NCBI GenBank assembly: GCA_009702845.1
Contig: WLHG01000062.1
Coordinates: forward strand, 1 to 6,402
Direction of reading: 5' to 3'
Length of the DNA: 6,402 nt
From: Actinomycetota bacterium
GTDB taxonomy: Bacteria; Actinomycetota; Actinomycetes; Nanopelagicales; Nanopelagicaceae
Positions within the stretch are counted from its first letter, which is position 1, and the number at the start of each line of letters is the position of its first letter. Positions 5,858-6,402 of this stretch are shown in pieces. Under the pieces are notes generated by a model. It saw only the letters and a list, made by a program, of their open reading frames with translations, searched no databases and was not told the DNA's origin. A program made the translations under genes and the position numbers.

Positions 5858-6402
5858 TTGGCTACCTTACCCTTTTTACTGATAATCACTGTCGCGCCAA
5901 TTAGCGCCAGCGCAGTCACAAGGGCAATCCACCATGGCTTGAACGCCAAAATCGTTACAGGAAAGGCAATTGCAGCCGTGGACATATACAAAATGAAGGC
6001 CGTTCTTAATTGTGAGTTTCCGCTAGCCAATAGACGATGATGTAAGTGTTCATTATCGGGGGCAAAGGGAGATTTACCAGCTTTAACTCGACGAGCTACC
6101 GCCAATAATAAATCGGCCAATGGAATCGCTAGTACTGCAAATGGTAATAGAAGCGGCAAAAGTGTCGGTCCTGCTGATTCGGCAGAGATTGCATTGGGGT
6201 CAACTTGGCCAGTTAAAGTAATTGCAGCCGATGCCAATAAAAGTCCGAGCAACATTGAGCCGCTATCGCCCATAAATATTCGTGCGGGATGCACGTTATG
6301 CGGCAAGAACCCTATGCAGATTCCGACTAGTACCGCGGTAATCAGTGATGGTGCACCTGCACGGCTAAATCCAAAATCAACGGCCAAAAGATAGGCAAAA
6401 GC
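5854..6402 (-). CDS. wecA: WecA/MraY-family phospho-sugar transferase, C-terminal part (5' end off window)
   Basis: The reading frame is open to the right edge, giving 182 visible residues starting AFAYLLAVDFGF; the TTG at 6387 is an internal leucine codon, not a start. The family moves a sugar-1-phosphate from a UDP-sugar onto a polyprenyl phosphate in the cytoplasmic membrane, the first step of many wall and envelope glycans. Visible hallmarks are PARIFMGDSGSM (39-50 of the visible part) with its catalytic-loop aspartate, and SPFAPDNEHLHHRLL (111-125), the HxHH loop of WecA-type enzymes. About five membrane helices are present. The DDxxD region lies beyond the edge. The SPFxPDxxHLHHRL wording and the location beside atp genes favour WecA/Rfe over MraY. 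The stop overlaps the atpI-like start (ATGA). Confidence 0.88.
   Translation of the reverse strand, partial: AFAYLLAVDFGFSRAGAPSLITAVLVGICIGFLPHNVHPARIFMGDSGSMLLGLLLASAAITLTGQVDPNAISAESAGPTLLPLLLPFAVLAIPLADLLLAVARRVKAGKSPFAPDNEHLHHRLLASGNSQLRTAFILYMSTAAIAFPVTILAFKPWWIALVTALALIGATVIISKKGKVAK

Noticed and set aside
1..6402. A novel system such as defence genes, CRISPR, integrase or mobile element
   Set aside because: Every substantial frame on the coding strand belongs to a known atp or WecA-type family, and no direct repeats, transposase motifs or tRNA-like folds were seen.

Overview
The window is a single minus-strand gene cluster: the front part of an F1Fo ATP synthase (atp) operon of an actinobacterium, preceded by the end of a WecA/MraY-type sugar-phosphate transferase gene. 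Everything supported runs right to left. In transcription order: wecA-like (5' end off the window), atpI-like, atpZ-like, a 146-base non-coding leader, atpB (a), atpE (c), atpF (b), atpH (delta), atpA (alpha), atpG (gamma) and the first 12 codons of atpD (beta), which runs off the left edge.

The order wecA, atpI-like gene, then atp genes is what I recall for Actinobacteria (Mycobacterium Rv1302-Rv1303-Rv1304). Three protein traits also fit that phylum: a long delta subunit (279 aa), an alpha subunit with a C-terminal extension of about 30 residues, and a GVARQPE loop in subunit c. Base composition looks moderate (mid to upper 40s % GC by eye, not counted), well below most soil actinobacteria. 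Together these suggest a small-genome aquatic lineage such as the freshwater acI group (Nanopelagicales, Planktophila-like). That assignment is from memory and needs a database search.

Region by region: 6402-5854 is the truncated membrane glycosyltransferase. 5857-5223 holds two small membrane proteins joined to it and to each other by ATGA and TAATG overlaps; they are candidate Fo assembly or cation-handling accessories. 5222-5077 is the only sizeable gap and carries two inverted repeats, a C-rich tract and a clear ribosome binding site for a GTG-started atpB. 5076-3470 encodes the membrane sector and stator (a, c, b), with a hairpin between atpB and atpE. 3467-33 encodes delta, alpha, gamma and the start of beta with very tight spacing.

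The proteins form one machine. Subunits a and c carry the proton path and rotor ring. Subunits b and delta hold the stator to the catalytic alpha/beta head. Gamma couples ring rotation to ATP formation. The key residues I checked (alpha P-loop, subunit a arginine, subunit c glutamate, gamma termini) are intact. I see no mobile element, CRISPR array, RNA gene or new defence-type system. The points worth a second look are details of a housekeeping operon: the structured leader, the a/c intergenic hairpin, the duplicated delta domain, the alpha tail and an altered glycine motif in subunit c.
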